Of a DNA stretch of 64,000 nucleotides, positions 1 to 11,278 are shown one piece after another. The DNA is from Ailanthus altissimus (lineage: Eukaryota; Streptophyta; Magnoliopsida; Sapindales; Simaroubaceae), in the NCBI GenBank assembly GCA_946807835.1, contig OX327696.1, forward strand, positions 9,622,501 through 9,686,500. Direction: 5' to 3'. Positions within the stretch are counted from its first letter, which is position 1. The number at the start of each line of letters is the position of its first letter. Made by a program: the position numbers and the translations under genes. A model generated the notes under the pieces. It saw only the letters and a list, made by a program, of their open reading frames with translations, had not been told where the DNA came from and made no database searches.

Positions 1-560
1 GAACCTATCACACTCATCTAGGGTAGCCACTGACTTAACACACTACAAATCATTCTCTTGGTATCCAGTGACAGTTTCTACAAAATGGGAGCTTTTGTAG
101 ACATCCCTAGCAAGTCTGTAATTAACCAGGGCATGAAAAGAACACTTCTTATTCTTTTGGCATCTTTGACATCTAGAACTAATGAGGATATTTTTGGCAA
201 CCAACTTGCAGCCTGTGGGCAGGGAGTTGGAGAAGGCTCTCCATAGGAAGATTTTAATCTTCTAAGGAACCTTGCTATTCCAAATGGCCATCCAATCCTT
301 TCCTGTTTTTCTAGAGGTCCTTGGGCAATTAGTAAAGTGATCTTTTACTACAACATGATATCCATTTTTAACTGTGAATATCACTCTTTTTTCAAAGTGC
401 CAGAATAGCGAGTCCTCTCGTTGAACTGGTGGGAGGGGAATTCTAAGGATCTGGTCAGCATCTATCTTCCAAAAGGATTGTTAGATCAGCTCCTCATTAT
501 ACTTGTTCCCATTAGCAATCAGCATACTTACTTTATTCCCTTGTTGGAGTGTTTGGGGGG
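1..560 (-). pseudogene. LINE (non-LTR retrotransposon) ORF2 relic, zf-RVT and start of RNase H linker
   Basis: Read on the minus strand, this is the C-terminal part of a plant LINE reverse transcriptase. In one frame I read FWKIDADQILRIPLPP, then LFWHFEKRVIFTVKNGYHV, then KIKIFLWRAFSNSLPTG, then CQRCQKNKKCSFHAL. This is the order found in the zinc-binding reverse-transcriptase domain (zf-RVT): the 'DA..IL.IPLP' strand, the 'W...K.G.ysVksGY' segment, the 'KIk.FLWRa..nsLPT' helix and a CxxC...H cluster. In-frame stops (one just before FWKIDAD, one just before KIKIF, one after QENDL) show the gene is dead. The reading continues off the left edge, where the RNase H domain would lie. The upstream part of the same ORF is at about 1455-1835, so the element is split by the insert at about 590-1450. 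Family identification is firm; lineage is not determined. Confidence 0.85.
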
Positions 561-592
561 TAAGGATGGTAAAATTACTTGTAAACTTGTAA

Positions 593-1495
593 ATTCGCTA
601 AAATTTAAATATAGCAAAAAAGATTTAGTAAGGTTTAAAGCGAATATAGAACGAGATTAGTATATAAAATTAAAACCCGCAATAAATTTGAGATAAGTAT
701 AGGTTCAATAAAAAATCCTTGAATGCCAACAACAGGTAACCACAAATATTATATTTTTTCTTTATTTGTTTTAGAGAAAAAAAAAGGAAATATATTATAT
801 ATTGCATGCCTAGCGCTTAGCATGTATATTGGGGTGTATGTTGTGCGCTTAGCATGCGCTTCTATCACACTTGTTAAGCACTAGGCGTGTAATATTGTAT
901 GTTTAGCGTGCGCTCCTAGCATAGGTGCTAAGAGCGCAAGGCGCATAATGTTGTGTATTTCTACCATTTGCTCCTACCACGAGTACTAAGTGTTGTGCGC
1001 TTAGAGTGAGCTCTTAGTACGTGTGCTAAGCACTATGTGCGCAATATTGTACATTTAGTGTACACTTCTAACACACGTGCTAAGCATGCTAGGTATACAA
1101 TGTTACACGCTTTTAGCATTCACTCCTAACACGCATGTTAAGTGTTAGACATGCAACGTTGCGCTTAGTGTGCGCTCTTAGCATACATGTTAAGCATGCT
1201 AACACTCCTAACACACGTACTAAGTGCACTAGGTGCACAACTTTGAGCTCTTTTACCCTTCGCTTCTAACATTCGTGCTAAGCGCTAGGCATGCAATGTT
1301 GCACACTAAGCGTGCGCTCCTAGCACACTTGCTAAGCATGCTAGGCGTATAATATTATGTGCTTGTAGTGTTCGCTTTTAGCACGCGTGTTAAGCACTAT
1401 GCACTTATTACCAAACTCTTTTAAAATTCGCGAATAACCCATTGCGCGTTTGATAATAGTATATATCCACTAGAGCAGGTTTGATATTGAAACTT
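593..1495. mobile_element. Unclassified insert splitting the LINE relic; carries a minisatellite
   Basis: This block separates two pieces of one LINE ORF2 that would normally be about 100 bp apart. Its flanks are AT-rich and its core is the 54-bp minisatellite. The string AAACTTGTAA at 583-592 recurs, one base shorter in exact match, at about 1496-1505 (CAAACTTGTAATAG), so it may be a target-site duplication. No coding capacity, LTR or terminal inverted repeat was recognised. It could equally be an internal expansion with flanking decay rather than a transposon. The boundaries are uncertain. Confidence 0.4.
790..1410. repeat. Diverged 54-bp minisatellite, about 11 copies
   Basis: Tandem units start at about 845, 899, 953, 997, 1051 and 1106, then continue less regularly to about 1410. 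The usual step is 54 bp; one unit is shortened to 44 bp. An approximate unit begins GCGCTTAGCGTGCGCTCCTA, continues through GCACACGTGCTAAGCACTAG, and ends GCGTGCAATGTTGT. Each unit carries short inverted segments (CTTAGC against GCTAAG; CACGTG), so single strands could fold. Copies differ at many positions, so the array is old. It is clearly more GC-rich and CG/GC-dinucleotide-rich than its surroundings. Confidence 0.85.
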
Positions 1496-1835
1496 CAAAC
1501 TTGTAATAGATTTAAAAGAATTTGGTATTTCATTTTTAAAATAGTTGTGAATACGAATTTAGGGATATTTATCTCAAACATGATGCCATATTGGCTTCAT
1601 TGTGCATTCTCTAGGGAGCTAATTGCTATTATGAATGTCAACCTGGTTTTCATTTCTAACGAGCCATCTAGTTTCCTTCTTCAGCAAGTTCCTGCCCCAC
1701 ATTATGCATCTCCAAATATAGGATGAGTTGTGGTCCAATTTTGCCTCCATGAAGCTCTTGTTCTTGACGTACCTGGCCTGCAGTATCCTGGCAGTCAAAA
1801 AGTCTAGATTTTAGAGCGGTCTCCATCCTTGTTTA
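1455..1835 (-). pseudogene. LINE ORF2 relic, segment after the reverse transcriptase core
   Basis: The minus strand reads KQGWRPL, a stop, NLDFLTARILQARYV, then KNKSFMEAKL, SSYIWRCIMWGRNLLKK and ETRWLVRNENQVDIHNSN in a single frame. This is the stretch between the RT core and the zinc-binding domain of plant LINE ORF2, with family landmarks 'KqgWRll', 'l.aRvlkArYf...sfleA', 'SyiWrSil.gr.ll..g.rW.vGnG..i.iw.d.WlP'. Stops follow RPL, HNSN and HHV, so it is non-functional. It is the 5' neighbour of the fragment at 1-560, with a ~0.9-kb insert between them. Confidence 0.85.
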
Positions 1836-3120
1836 ACAATAACCACATATAATTAATATTGCATGTGTCAATTTTTTTAAAAAGAAATTAAGTCAAGATA
1901 GGATCTAACCTAACCCTCATGTTTTTTCTTCGGATATTACCAGACTTCTTAACATTTGTGAAGGACTTCTACCTATGTGATATCATTCCACCTTATTCAT
2001 CTCTTGTGAGCGAAGAATTTTTTTTTTTTTATCTCGGGTGTTGAGGGCTAGTCAATTTATAAATTTTAAAAAAAATAGTAATAATAAAGTTTTGATAAAC
2101 AATAATAAAACACTGTTAATCAGACTACAATAGGAAGAACAGAAAGAGGCTTTGATGAGAAGAGTGTAAAACTAAAAAGGAACGTGAAGTTATGGATACA
2201 TAGATTGATGTTCTAAATTCGAAATGATAATTTCTCGTTGAAGTAACATTCTGCTTTTGCGACATGGGAATAGCATCACTTAAAAAATCAGTAATGACAT
2301 AAAGGAATTATTAGTCCTACTAAGGGGATTTAGAAAAAGTAAAGAGTTTAACCAAAACTCACCGCCACCAAGGCTTGATTCCCACGCTTCTACTTGAAAA
2401 AAAGAAAAAAGAAAATCAATTCAAGCACGTAGAATTAGCTATTCCTCCTTCTGCGGAGACTGATTTGATAATTACTTCTTAACTACTTAGAAAGATATTT
2501 TCTTGCAGTAGTAGACTGACTACATAAACAGAAACTTAATCGCATGATATCTAGATATGTAACCGCCATATCATGTGGGTTGACTTGGAAAATATCTCAT
2601 AAGATTACATGAATCCTATGCACATGGCATGCATATCAAATAAAGCTGCAGCAAGATCATTCAAGCTGAAATTTCTGTAAGTAGATAGATACTACAATTT
2701 ACAGTACACTGTTCTCTGAATCATTCAACGTCCCTGTAATTTCCTTTTCGAGGAAGAGTATCCCAGCCGCTGTAATTTAAGTTACAGCTGTAAAATTCAA
2801 TTTAATTAGCAACAACAACAATTGATAACTTGATCTAGTTAAAAGTATACTTGGCTTCTCCTTTTTCTTTTTAACCAAAGTTGAATTTATCAGTTATTGT
2901 AGTTCTAACCCGTAGAGAAAAATAACAAGGAGAAAATTTTAAAAAGGTGAATAATCTTCATTTGTTATGCATGGTTAGTACAATTAGGGTTTCTTGGAAA
3001 ATATTTATCTCGTGAGGAACGGTTACAAATTATAAGAGAGTACAAGGGACAGAAGGTGTGAGTACTAGCCCTTTAAACCAGCAGTATATTTTCTATCCTA
3101 CACACATTCATTTTAGTGGG
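1836..3120. other. Intergenic AT-rich DNA upstream of MIR156
   Basis: I recognise no coding similarity or repeat here. The last few hundred bases before the TATA box presumably carry the MIR156 promoter, but I cannot single out transcription-factor sites with confidence. Confidence 0.5.
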
Positions 3121-3137
3121 GGCTCCCTTTTTCTGGC

Positions 3138-3146
3138 TATAAATAG
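3138..3146 (+). promoter_or_regulatory. TATA box of the MIR156 gene
   Basis: TATAAATAG lies in the context GGCTATAAATAGAGGC, close to the plant TATA consensus TATAAATA. A pyrimidine-rich leader (CTCATATAAG, then CCCAACTCATC) follows at about 3160-3185, where a Pol II start would be expected. It sits about 215 bp upstream of mature miR156, a normal spacing for a plant pri-miRNA. The transcription start has not been mapped; its position is inferred. Confidence 0.7.
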
Positions 3147-3330
3147 AGGCTATTGGTGCTCTCATATAAGTCATGTCCCAACTCATCTTTTATCTCTTCT
3201 CTAAACCCACCCACTTTCCTTTTAGAGTAACTCCTCCCCCATTCTTTCTTTTTTCTTCCCTCTTTTAAGCAAGAAATAAAATGATAAGTTTAATTAATTA
3301 ATCAGAAGTATAGAGTAAGGGAAAGATCAG

Positions 3331-3450
3331 GAGGAGGCAGTGGATGATGTTGTTGACAGAAGAAAGAGAGCACAGATGATGATATGCAAACGGAATTGCA
3401 TCTCACTCCTTTGTGCTCTCTACGCTTCTGTCATCCACTTCAGCCCCTCA
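3331..3450 (+). ncRNA. MIR156: miR156 precursor hairpin
   Basis: The 5' arm carries TGACAGAAGAAAGAGAGCAC at 3354-3373, the miR156 sequence with the AAAGAGAG core (as I recall, the Arabidopsis miR156h form). The 3' arm carries GTGCTCTCTACGCTTCTGTCA at about 3413-3433, the expected star strand: TGACAGAAG pairs with CTTCTGTCA and AGAGAGCAC with GTGCTCTCT around a small internal bulge. The terminal loop contains ATGCAA against TTGCAT, and GTGGA (3340-3344) can pair with TCCAC below the duplex. Mature miR156 loads into AGO1 and directs cleavage and repression of SPL transcripts, holding the plant in the juvenile phase. A pri-miRNA would begin near 3170 under the TATA box at 3138 and run past the hairpin. 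A possible 3' splice site (TTTTGCAG, ending about 4358) and 5' splice site (CAAA|GTAAGT, about 4429) could bound a downstream exon. The paralogue letter cannot be assigned. Confidence 0.93.
3354..3373 (+). ncRNA. MIR156: Mature miR156 (20 nt)
   Basis: TGACAGAAGAAAGAGAGCAC starts with the 5' U typical of AGO1 cargo. A 21-nt form starting one base earlier (an extra U) is also possible, as in the miR157-like isoforms. The star strand is at about 3413-3433. Confidence 0.92.
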
Positions 3451-3459
3451 CTTTCTTGC

Positions 3460-6330
3460 TCTATTATTGCTTTACATCCATTTACTTGCCTTATTGTTAT
3501 TGTTATTATTGTATTTACCATGAGAGTCAAATGCATGTTTAATTCTTTCTTCTTCTTTTTTTTACCTTATTTCTCTTTTTATCTGCCTTATAATCATGTT
3601 TAATTATGTTATCTTATGTGATACAGTCTGAATTTGGCCTCTGCTTAAATAATTAAATTCCTGAAAACTTTTGTGATCTATATATCTTGAGCCTCTTGAT
3701 CTGACCAAGAGGGCTTCAATTGCACGGGATCCATGAAATGATATCATTTAGTTTATGCAAGTATTAATTCATTTTTTTCCTTTTGTAAGTCTATGCTTAA
3801 ATTATATGGCAAGGTTTGCCGATGGAGATCGAAGGTTTTGATTACGCGCTGTGGCAACATGTTCATGTTATCATAGATTAGAAAGACTGTTAATTGTTAT
3901 CATGCCTTAAATGACATCATATATTTAACCTTTTTCCCTAGAGCATACATTTTCTTTGGTTTCAGATTTCAAGTTTAATTTGTAGCAGAGAGAGCAATTT
4001 GGGATCATTGGCATCTGATTCTTGATGATGATCTCTCATGCAGTCTGGTGTGCAATCAGGTTTCTCATGATTGGTTTTTTTTTTTCCTACAGTTCAAATT
4101 TCATATTTAAAATTTGTTTTATGTTAAAATAAAACAGTGACAAAGGAGATCAAAGTGCTTGAGTTGATTCTTACTGCGTTTTACAAAATCATCTTGAATA
4201 AAGTTTTAAAAAAAAAAAAAAAATTAAAGTTAGTCTTTTTCCAGTTAAAATAGATTTAAAGCTTCAATCTTGCTTATCTTAGATGCTGGTCTTTGGGGTA
4301 GTTTTAGAATGTTAATTCTCCATTCAAGTCTAACATATCAATATCTTTGATTTTGCAGAAAAGATGGAGAATTCTGACAACATTCCGATGCCATGTTCGG
4401 ATATTAAGATTAAAGTTGATTCTCAAAGTAAGTAGCCGGTACCACTTGAATGATTAGTGGACAAAGGGCCATTTCGATGCTGCTGTTTATGGACAAGGGA
4501 AACTGAAATAGCCAGAGTAGGCCACAATACATGTCCCCAAGATTCCTTGTGAATTATGACACTACTACAGGCAGCTAAGATACAGCGTCTGTGTTTCCAT
4601 TTATGTATTAGAAAATACAACCATATGCAGTCATTATTTTTAGCAACTTTTATTACTTCAATGACAGGCCAAAATTATTAAGCCGAGTCTGAGAAAATAG
4701 TCTTATTGTAATATTTTTTTGTAGAAAATTCTTATTTTTTCCTTGGGGATAAAAGTGTACCAGATGAAAGTAACAGGACTTTTGCAGGATGATTTAATTC
4801 TAAATTCAGAAAATGTAGTTTCTGATTTTCACCTAAATATCTGTGTCAAATTACTATAAAGTTTAACATTTTACCAATTGTTAAAGCTTGAAACTAAGCA
4901 GTTGATAATTGGGTGAGTTAATCTCTCCTTATTTTTAAGTATATTTATTATCTGGTATTTAGTTCAGATGATTAAAACTATGAGGAGAAGGTATAAGACC
5001 TTTAGCTAGGGAATTTACAGTTTGAAAAATATACATGTAAATTTATAACAATGTTTATATGCTAGTTGTTATTGTATCACTAATCATATAAACAGTTTAT
5101 AAGTAATTAATTCTTTTTCAAAGAAAAAACGCTCTGCCGAAAATATCTGCAATGGAGGGGAAATTTTCTGTGTAATATTTCCATTTTACCCTTTTGCAGT
5201 TGTTTCATGAGATTTTGTTATTTGACACAACTAAATTTTCAGATAGAACAAAACACTTTCAGAAATATAAAGTTGACTTAAGTTTCGCAATGACAAGAAA
5301 ATTTAGAAAATTCGATTTGGTTGAGATGGATTGTCCTTCTGTCAAAAAATTTGGTTTAAATCCTAGGATAATGGCTATTATTTATCATTTTAATATTCTC
5401 AATATATGTGCCCAAAGGTTTACTATTTCTTTGTCTAAGTAGTGAATAGTCTTAATTTCTAATTTTGAGTTAGAGATTTGAACCTCCTTCTATACATGCT
5501 CCTTCTATACATGAATATAATAGAATAAATTTAATTTTTTTTCGATTTTAAATTTACTGGTTGCATATATTATAAAGTAAATTTGACTTTTTTTTGAGTT
5601 CAGATTTATTGGTTGCGTTATAATTGGTATTATTGTTATATGTCATTAATATATATTTTAATAGACTCCTAATTAAATATATTATTAGATTATTGTAATA
5701 TTTAAAAATATATATGCCCTAAAGTATAGGTAAAAAAGAATAGTATTTTACAAACAACCATATGTACATCATCACATCAATTGACGTGGCATCACTATTT
5801 TAACACTACATCATCTATATATCTTGACTCACTTAATTTACTATTTTATTTCTACTCTTCATTGAGTTTGATAAAAAAAAAAAAAAGTATTTGGAGAAGA
5901 TAATGGCAGGCAACGAAACATAAAAGAGTATGGAACATCACGTAATGTAACAGTTGACTCGTCCCTACCATTAATGGGAAGAAAAGGTGTGAGCTCGAGT
6001 TATACCATATTAAGGCTTTCGTTTGGAATTGTAGTGTTGTTGCTCTAAAATCATTTTTTTTTTTTTCAAAGGCTAAAACGATAGTTAATGTAATAGATGT
6101 ACTACTAACTATATGAGCGAATGTTGATGGATATTTAGTAAATATAATTTTAAATGTTTTATGTAATTTTTATTATCAAATAATTGAAGTAAAGGAAAAC
6201 TGACCATTATTCTCTAAAAAGTTTTATATATACCAATTTTTTCTTTAAACAGTCTAAAACCATCAATTATTCTTTTTTGGGTGTTTTAGGAAACCAAACA
6301 GTACTAAAAAATTATTAATTATCCACCAAT
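3460..6330. other. AT-rich non-coding DNA downstream of the MIR156 hairpin
   Basis: The first ~1 kb may belong to the MIR156 primary transcript. A poly(A) run sits at 4210-4222 and poly(T) runs occur around 4076-4086. I see no protein similarity. A reading of about 80 codons at 5194-5442 has no family landmarks and looks like chance. Confidence 0.5.
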
Positions 6331-6332
6331 AA

Positions 6333-6447
6333 AGTGAAAATAGGTAGTTTTAATTTATTTTCTTAAAATGTATATATAAAAGAAAAAAAACAGTGAAAAT
6401 AGGTAGTTTTAATTTTTTTTAAATGTATATATAAAAGAAAAAAAAAC
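6333..6447. repeat. Tandem duplication, two copies of ~58 bp
   Basis: AGTGAAAATAGGTAGTTTTA begins at 6333 and again at 6392, each followed by AATGTATATATAAAAGAAAA. The second copy has lost a few bases in the T-rich middle. This is a recent local duplication in non-coding DNA. Confidence 0.9.
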
Positions 6448-6834
6448 TTAAGGGGATAACAATAATTCTTTTTTGCAAAGTAAACTACTTAAAATTACAC
6501 ATATTTATTAAATAATTTATTATGTTTCTAAATTTAAATAGCAGAACAAAATTTAACAACCAAACCTAAAAAATGAATGTGCTTTTTAAAATCTTTCATT
6601 TTGTTTTATTCATTACCCTGAAGCCCGAATTAAATTATTGTTAAAAAATGTCTTATCATTTAATAGTCTTAAAATTAGATTAATCATCGACTCAATGACA
6701 TAATTGTTAAGAAAAAACGAATAAATATTTTATATTGGTTAAAAATTGGAAGGAATATAGATTTATAAAGAATTAACTATATTTTCTTTAATATGATACA
6801 TTTTAGGTATAATTCAAAAATAAAACTGTCAGGC

Positions 6835-7240
6835 TTAAGTTTAAAGTGAATAATATCATATTAATTTAGAGATATGTGTGATTTGTTGGACTATTGACAT
6901 TGATATTAGAGTCATGCCCCAGTGTTGTTATGTGGTGAAAATTTTCGATGCCAAACAATAAATTGTTGTACTCTAAGCTTCAAGTAAAGCGTGTTCTCCA
7001 ATGCAGTGATACAAAGTTGACTTAATAGAGCGAAATATCAATAGTAGATAGTGAAGATGAATAATAAATTATTGGGATAGATTAAATATCATTTGAGAAG
7101 AGACTCAATAATCATTTGTTCGAGTAGAGAATTGTTAAAATATAAATCTTTTGGATAAAGTTCAAGAAAAAAATTATGAGAATTGAAGGCAAAAGTGGAT
7201 AATATTATATCAATATAGAGATATGTGTGATTCGTAAAAT
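6835..7240. repeat. Relic of a dispersed repeat with two similar tail segments
   Basis: About 6846-6880 and 7192-7226 share the string AGTG(A/G)ATAATAT followed by A(T/G)AGATATGTGTGATT, about 350 bp apart in direct orientation. Sequence of this kind recurs in non-coding DNA of many eudicots, by memory only; I cannot name the family. No coding sequence is present. Confidence 0.45.
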
Positions 7241-8550
7241 TCTTGATAATAATATTATACGTACAAACTTATTTATATTATTTGACGTGTCATAATATAG
7301 TTAAAAAAATAAATAAAAAATAAGAAAATGAAATAGATAATATATATAATAATACTCATGTTATGAATATATATGATTTAATTTTTGTGTATATATATAT
7401 ATATGTAGTATTATTCCCAAAAATTAAAAAAGCAATAGAAATCACTATATTCAACAAGTAGAAATTGGCTATTGTCAGTACTTATGTTAATAAATAGCTG
7501 ATAATACATTTATTTTTATTTTATAGAAATTCCAAGATCCAATTCTTCTCCCTTATCTAAATAAAATTATTGTTGTCTGAAAAGATTGATGGAATTAGGA
7601 CTTTATGGCCAGTGGCTCGATGCCATGATTTATGTGGCCATCCTTGCAAACTCAATTGGCGTCGCGTGGCCAAATTGACAACAAGCGCACAGCACAAACC
7701 ATACATATTTAAATATTATGCCAATCAAATGGCAAAATAATTCATCCAGATGCACGAACTTGTGAAGACAATACATACATATAGTAGATGCTTTGTTGGC
7801 CAAATATTCCAGTGCTATAAGGACAAGCCATTGTGGGTATTGGTCATTCGTGTGGGTTATGCCAATGACCAGAAAGTCAATTGTTGTTGACACTGCTGCT
7901 TCTTGATTTGAACACCTCCAAGCCCCCGATAACGCCTTAGCCACGGAGCTTTACTGATTGGTCCAAAATAAAGCAGAGCACTTGTATTCTATTGGTCTAG
8001 TCATTGGACTTTCTTAAATTTTCCCTTAACAAAAATTGAAAATATAATATATATATATATATATCTATATATGTATGTATCTTGACTCTTGAGGACTCTA
8101 GTTGAAAATTTGAAATATTCAACTAGAAATTTGAAGAAAGTTCAACGCTTGTGTGCAATCAGTACTGTGTCATAGTTTTGCCAATAGCATTTTCATTTCT
8201 TTTGTTTCCTTTTTGACTTCGTGTATCTGAAGGTCCAACTACAAATCATTTCTCATTCTAAAATAATAAAAAAATACAAATCATTTTATTAAATACTAAT
8301 TCGTTGTACAGTGCAAAAATATTGTTTTGTGTGGTACGTAATTTGCAGTGGTATACAAGATATGTAATAATTCAATAATTTTGTTTGAATAAGGATTGAG
8401 ATAAAAATAAAAAATAAGAGTTATAAAAATTTTAAAATATGTAAAATATATATGAAAAAATTTAAAACGTGTAGGAGACGAAGAGAGAAATGAAAAGGGA
8501 TTTGAAAAGACGAATGAAGCGAGAAAAAGTGTGGAGTTAGAATAAGAGCC
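7241..8550. other. AT-rich non-coding DNA with short (TA)n tracts and one hairpin
   Basis: (TA)n tracts lie at about 7388-7403 and 8047-8063. TCTAGTTGAA at 8097-8106 and TTCAACTAGA at 8118-8127 form a perfect 10-bp stem. The stretch at about 7590-7990 is richer in GC than its surroundings and is open for 104 codons on the minus strand, but it has no landmark I recognise. Confidence 0.5.
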
Positions 8551-8670
8551 AGTGTTGTGGCTCCCAAAATAGAACTCCAGCACTGTGGCGCTAGGTTCCC
8601 AATGCTACAGAGCTAAACGTGTGAAGGCTCAACGCTGCAGGGCCAAGACCTCAGCGTCGCGACGTCAGAA
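8551..8670. repeat. GC-rich island of repeated 14-bp near-palindromic cores
   Basis: Cores AGTGTTGTGGCTCC (8551), AGCACTGTGGCGCT (8579), AATGCTACAGAGCT (8601) and AACGCTGCAGGGCC (8631), plus a degenerate one at about 8652, fit RGYRYYGYRGYRYY loosely. Steps are 28, 22, 30 and 21 bp. Similar islands lie at 35590-35693, 45712-45775, 52150-52287, 58197-58228 and 63134-63270. The downstream sequence (a TATA-like stretch near 8777, then AG-rich leader) resembles an LTR, but no element could be delimited. Confidence 0.7.
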
Positions 8671-9984
8671 CAGGGGATATTCTATTTTTAATTCGAATTT
8701 CGACTTTTAAAAAGTTTAAGACTTTTAAAATAAGAAGACTCTTACTTTAATAAAGAAAAGAGTTAGTAGGCACGAAATAATCTTTATATAAATACTTGTA
8801 AACTCTTTAATTGAGATCAAGCATTAAAAAAGACTCTAAAAAGAGAGAAGAATTGAGTAGACACTAAGTGTTTATGTAAACTATGGTGAAATTGTCGTTT
8901 AGGTATTCATTGTTCGTGCTAGAGTAAATGTACACTAAATATTAGGTCACTTTAAGGGTTATTCATTAATTTTTTTTTATAAAATTTTTAAAGAGTTAAT
9001 AAGAGAGGTTAGGATCCTTAAATTTACCGTAAACGTAGACAATTAACCGAACCATATAAATAATTGTATTGTGTTCTTTATATTCTATTTTAAATTTTTA
9101 TTATTTTATTTAATATATAAATTATTTCACTGTACAAAAAAATTAGAGTTCAAAATTAAATTTAAAATTTTTTATTTTACTTTAATCTCACAAAAAAAAA
9201 AGACGATTTCTTCCTCAACAACACAAATGCTCATCAACAACAACGTTAAAACAACCATATTCTAGGCGAAGCCTACAATATATTGTTTTTATGAATTATC
9301 ACTTATAAGTAGTGTCATGTTTCTTATTTGAGAGTGACTTGGAGATTTAAAGTCAATTAAGGCCTAAAGTATTTCTTGAGGAACTGAAACTCATCTGCAT
9401 GAATGGAGTGAAAGCTTGATTTATCAATCAAGTAGCAGCTTAGGGTTTAAGACAGGTAGCCAGAAGTGGATGTTCAAGTTGACATTTTCATATCGATCCA
9501 AGTCGTTTATCAATCAAGTAGCGCTTACAAAGCGATTATGTAAATTGAATTTTTATCTAATTTAAGTAGAATATAATAATTTGTCTAACTTTGTATTTGA
9601 TTCGCATAATAATTTAAATTCGTTTTTAAGCGAATATTTACATTCAATTTTTTCAAGAAATATTCGAATAATCTAATTCACAATTTAAAACAAATAATTT
9701 ATTCGTGTAATTCAATTTGAAGTCAATTTGGATTACTGTTAGATATAAAAATTAACTTAAATTTAAAAATAAGTCATTCACAATTCATCTAAAATTCATT
9801 CACAAATTTTTATCACAAAATAAGTATCAAAAGCACAATTCAAAATATATAATTAAAAAAAACTATGACTCTGCCAACAAATTAAAAATAAATAAACACC
9901 TTAAAAACATAAAAATGCTTTTTATTTCACAATTAAAAAAATTTAAACAAATTAAAAATAAATAAACACATTAAAAAAAATAAA
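8671..9984. other. AT-rich non-coding DNA
   Basis: Very AT-rich, with many scattered copies of AATTCGAAT-like and AAATTAAA-like words. Nothing coding is recognised. Confidence 0.5.
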
Positions 9985-10325
9985 AATGCTGCCTGGTAGA
10001 TCGGGAGGGAGCTGGTGGCTGGCGTAGGGTGGAGAAGAAGTGTTGCTGGATCGACCTGTGGTGCTGTCTTCTGGATCTGCCTACGGTGCTGGCCTGCTGG
10101 GTTGCTGAAGTGAGGGGAGCTGCAACCGTTGGATGATAGATCGAAGTTGCTATGTGCTGGATCGGGGCAGCAGTTGGCACGGGGTAGTGAAGAAGTGTTG
10201 CTGGATCAGAATGGGGGGAGCTAATGGTACCGTTGGGTGACAGGATCAGGCGCGGTAGCAGGGAGCTGCAGCCTGCAAAATAGAGTTCTTTTTTGGGTGA
10301 ATTTGTTGTTTCTCTTAAGAAGGTC
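9985..10325 (-). other. GC-rich island with an open Ser/Thr/Pro-rich reading, origin unknown
   Basis: This island stands out sharply from AT-rich flanks. The minus strand is open for about 118 codons and would encode a Ser, Thr, Pro and Gln-rich low-complexity peptide with no recognised domain. A ~27-bp segment containing GAAGAAGTGTTGCTGGATC occurs at about 10033 and 10190, and TGCTGGATC-like words occur at other points, so the open frame may simply follow from internal repetition. The flanks on both sides are rich in AATTCGAATTT-like words. It could be a captured exon or leader inside a non-autonomous transposon; I would not call it a gene. Confidence 0.4.
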
Positions 10326-11278
10326 AAATAAATTTGTTATTTGATATAGGGTTTGCGTTTAATGCGAATTTGAATTATTAGGATTTGCACAATTTCAGTG
10401 ATAAATTCAAATTCGTCAAATTGGTTACTATTTAATATAAATAATTATGAACTATAAATTTAAATTCACATTCAATTTATTTTTATTTTCAAATTCAAAT
10501 TTTATTTATTTTTTAATATCTATATTAACAAAATTCAAATCAAATAAGCGCAAATAAATTAATCATAATTCATATTGCTAGTCCTACAATAAAAAAAATT
10601 AAATTGGTTTTCACGGTAACCATTTTATCTGTATTATTCTAATGAGAAAGTGACATGTACTTGTTCCCCCTCCGCTGACAGTTTTAATGGTGTGTCTTAT
10701 GTCGTTTTCGCATGAAAATTAGAAAATTTTTATAATATATAAATAGGGATGTGGTGATACTTAATTTTTCGAGTCAATGGTAGGAACTCAAAAAATAAGA
10801 AGTAATATTAGATTAGATTTAAATTTTTATTTATATTTGAATTTTTAAATTTTTTTAATAAAGATTATTACGTGGGATGTAAGTCTTTTAAAAGTAATAG
10901 AAATAAGTAATACGAGTTAAGTGAATTTTAAAAATTTTGTGTCTTGAGTCTTAATAAAGATTGTTAAATAGGTAATAAATTTCTCATAAATAATGGGGAT
11001 GGACAATATTAGTTAAGTTTACCTTTAAGTTTAGATCAGATCGTAACAAGGGCGTCACATGATCAGGTTAGAGAGAATATCATGTCTTATATCAAATAAA
11101 ATTGAGTGAATCTTAAATATATTAATTAGGTATAGAATATTATATGATAGATTAATCTTTTAAATTAATAACAAGCGTTGAGCTCATAACTCTTCATTGA
11201 AGTCCCATGTTCGCATAAGATATATGTATTAGAAGGCATTCTTTCTTTAAACATCTTGTGTGAGCATCTAAATGCTTC
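10326..11278. other. AT-rich non-coding DNA
   Basis: No coding similarity seen up to the left end of the CACTA element. Confidence 0.5.

Noticed and set aside
790..1410. CRISPR-like array
   Set aside because: The units are contiguous diverged tandem copies without unique spacers, in plant nuclear DNA. It is a minisatellite.
3340..3603. 87-codon open reading over the MIR156 hairpin
   Set aside because: It is the frame through the miRNA stem and a T-rich stretch; it has no ATG start and no protein landmarks. The hairpin explains the sequence better.
7630..7944. 104-codon minus-strand open reading as a gene
   Set aside because: It has Cys and hydrophobic residues but no recognised domain, splice context or repeat support. 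Local GC content alone could keep it open.
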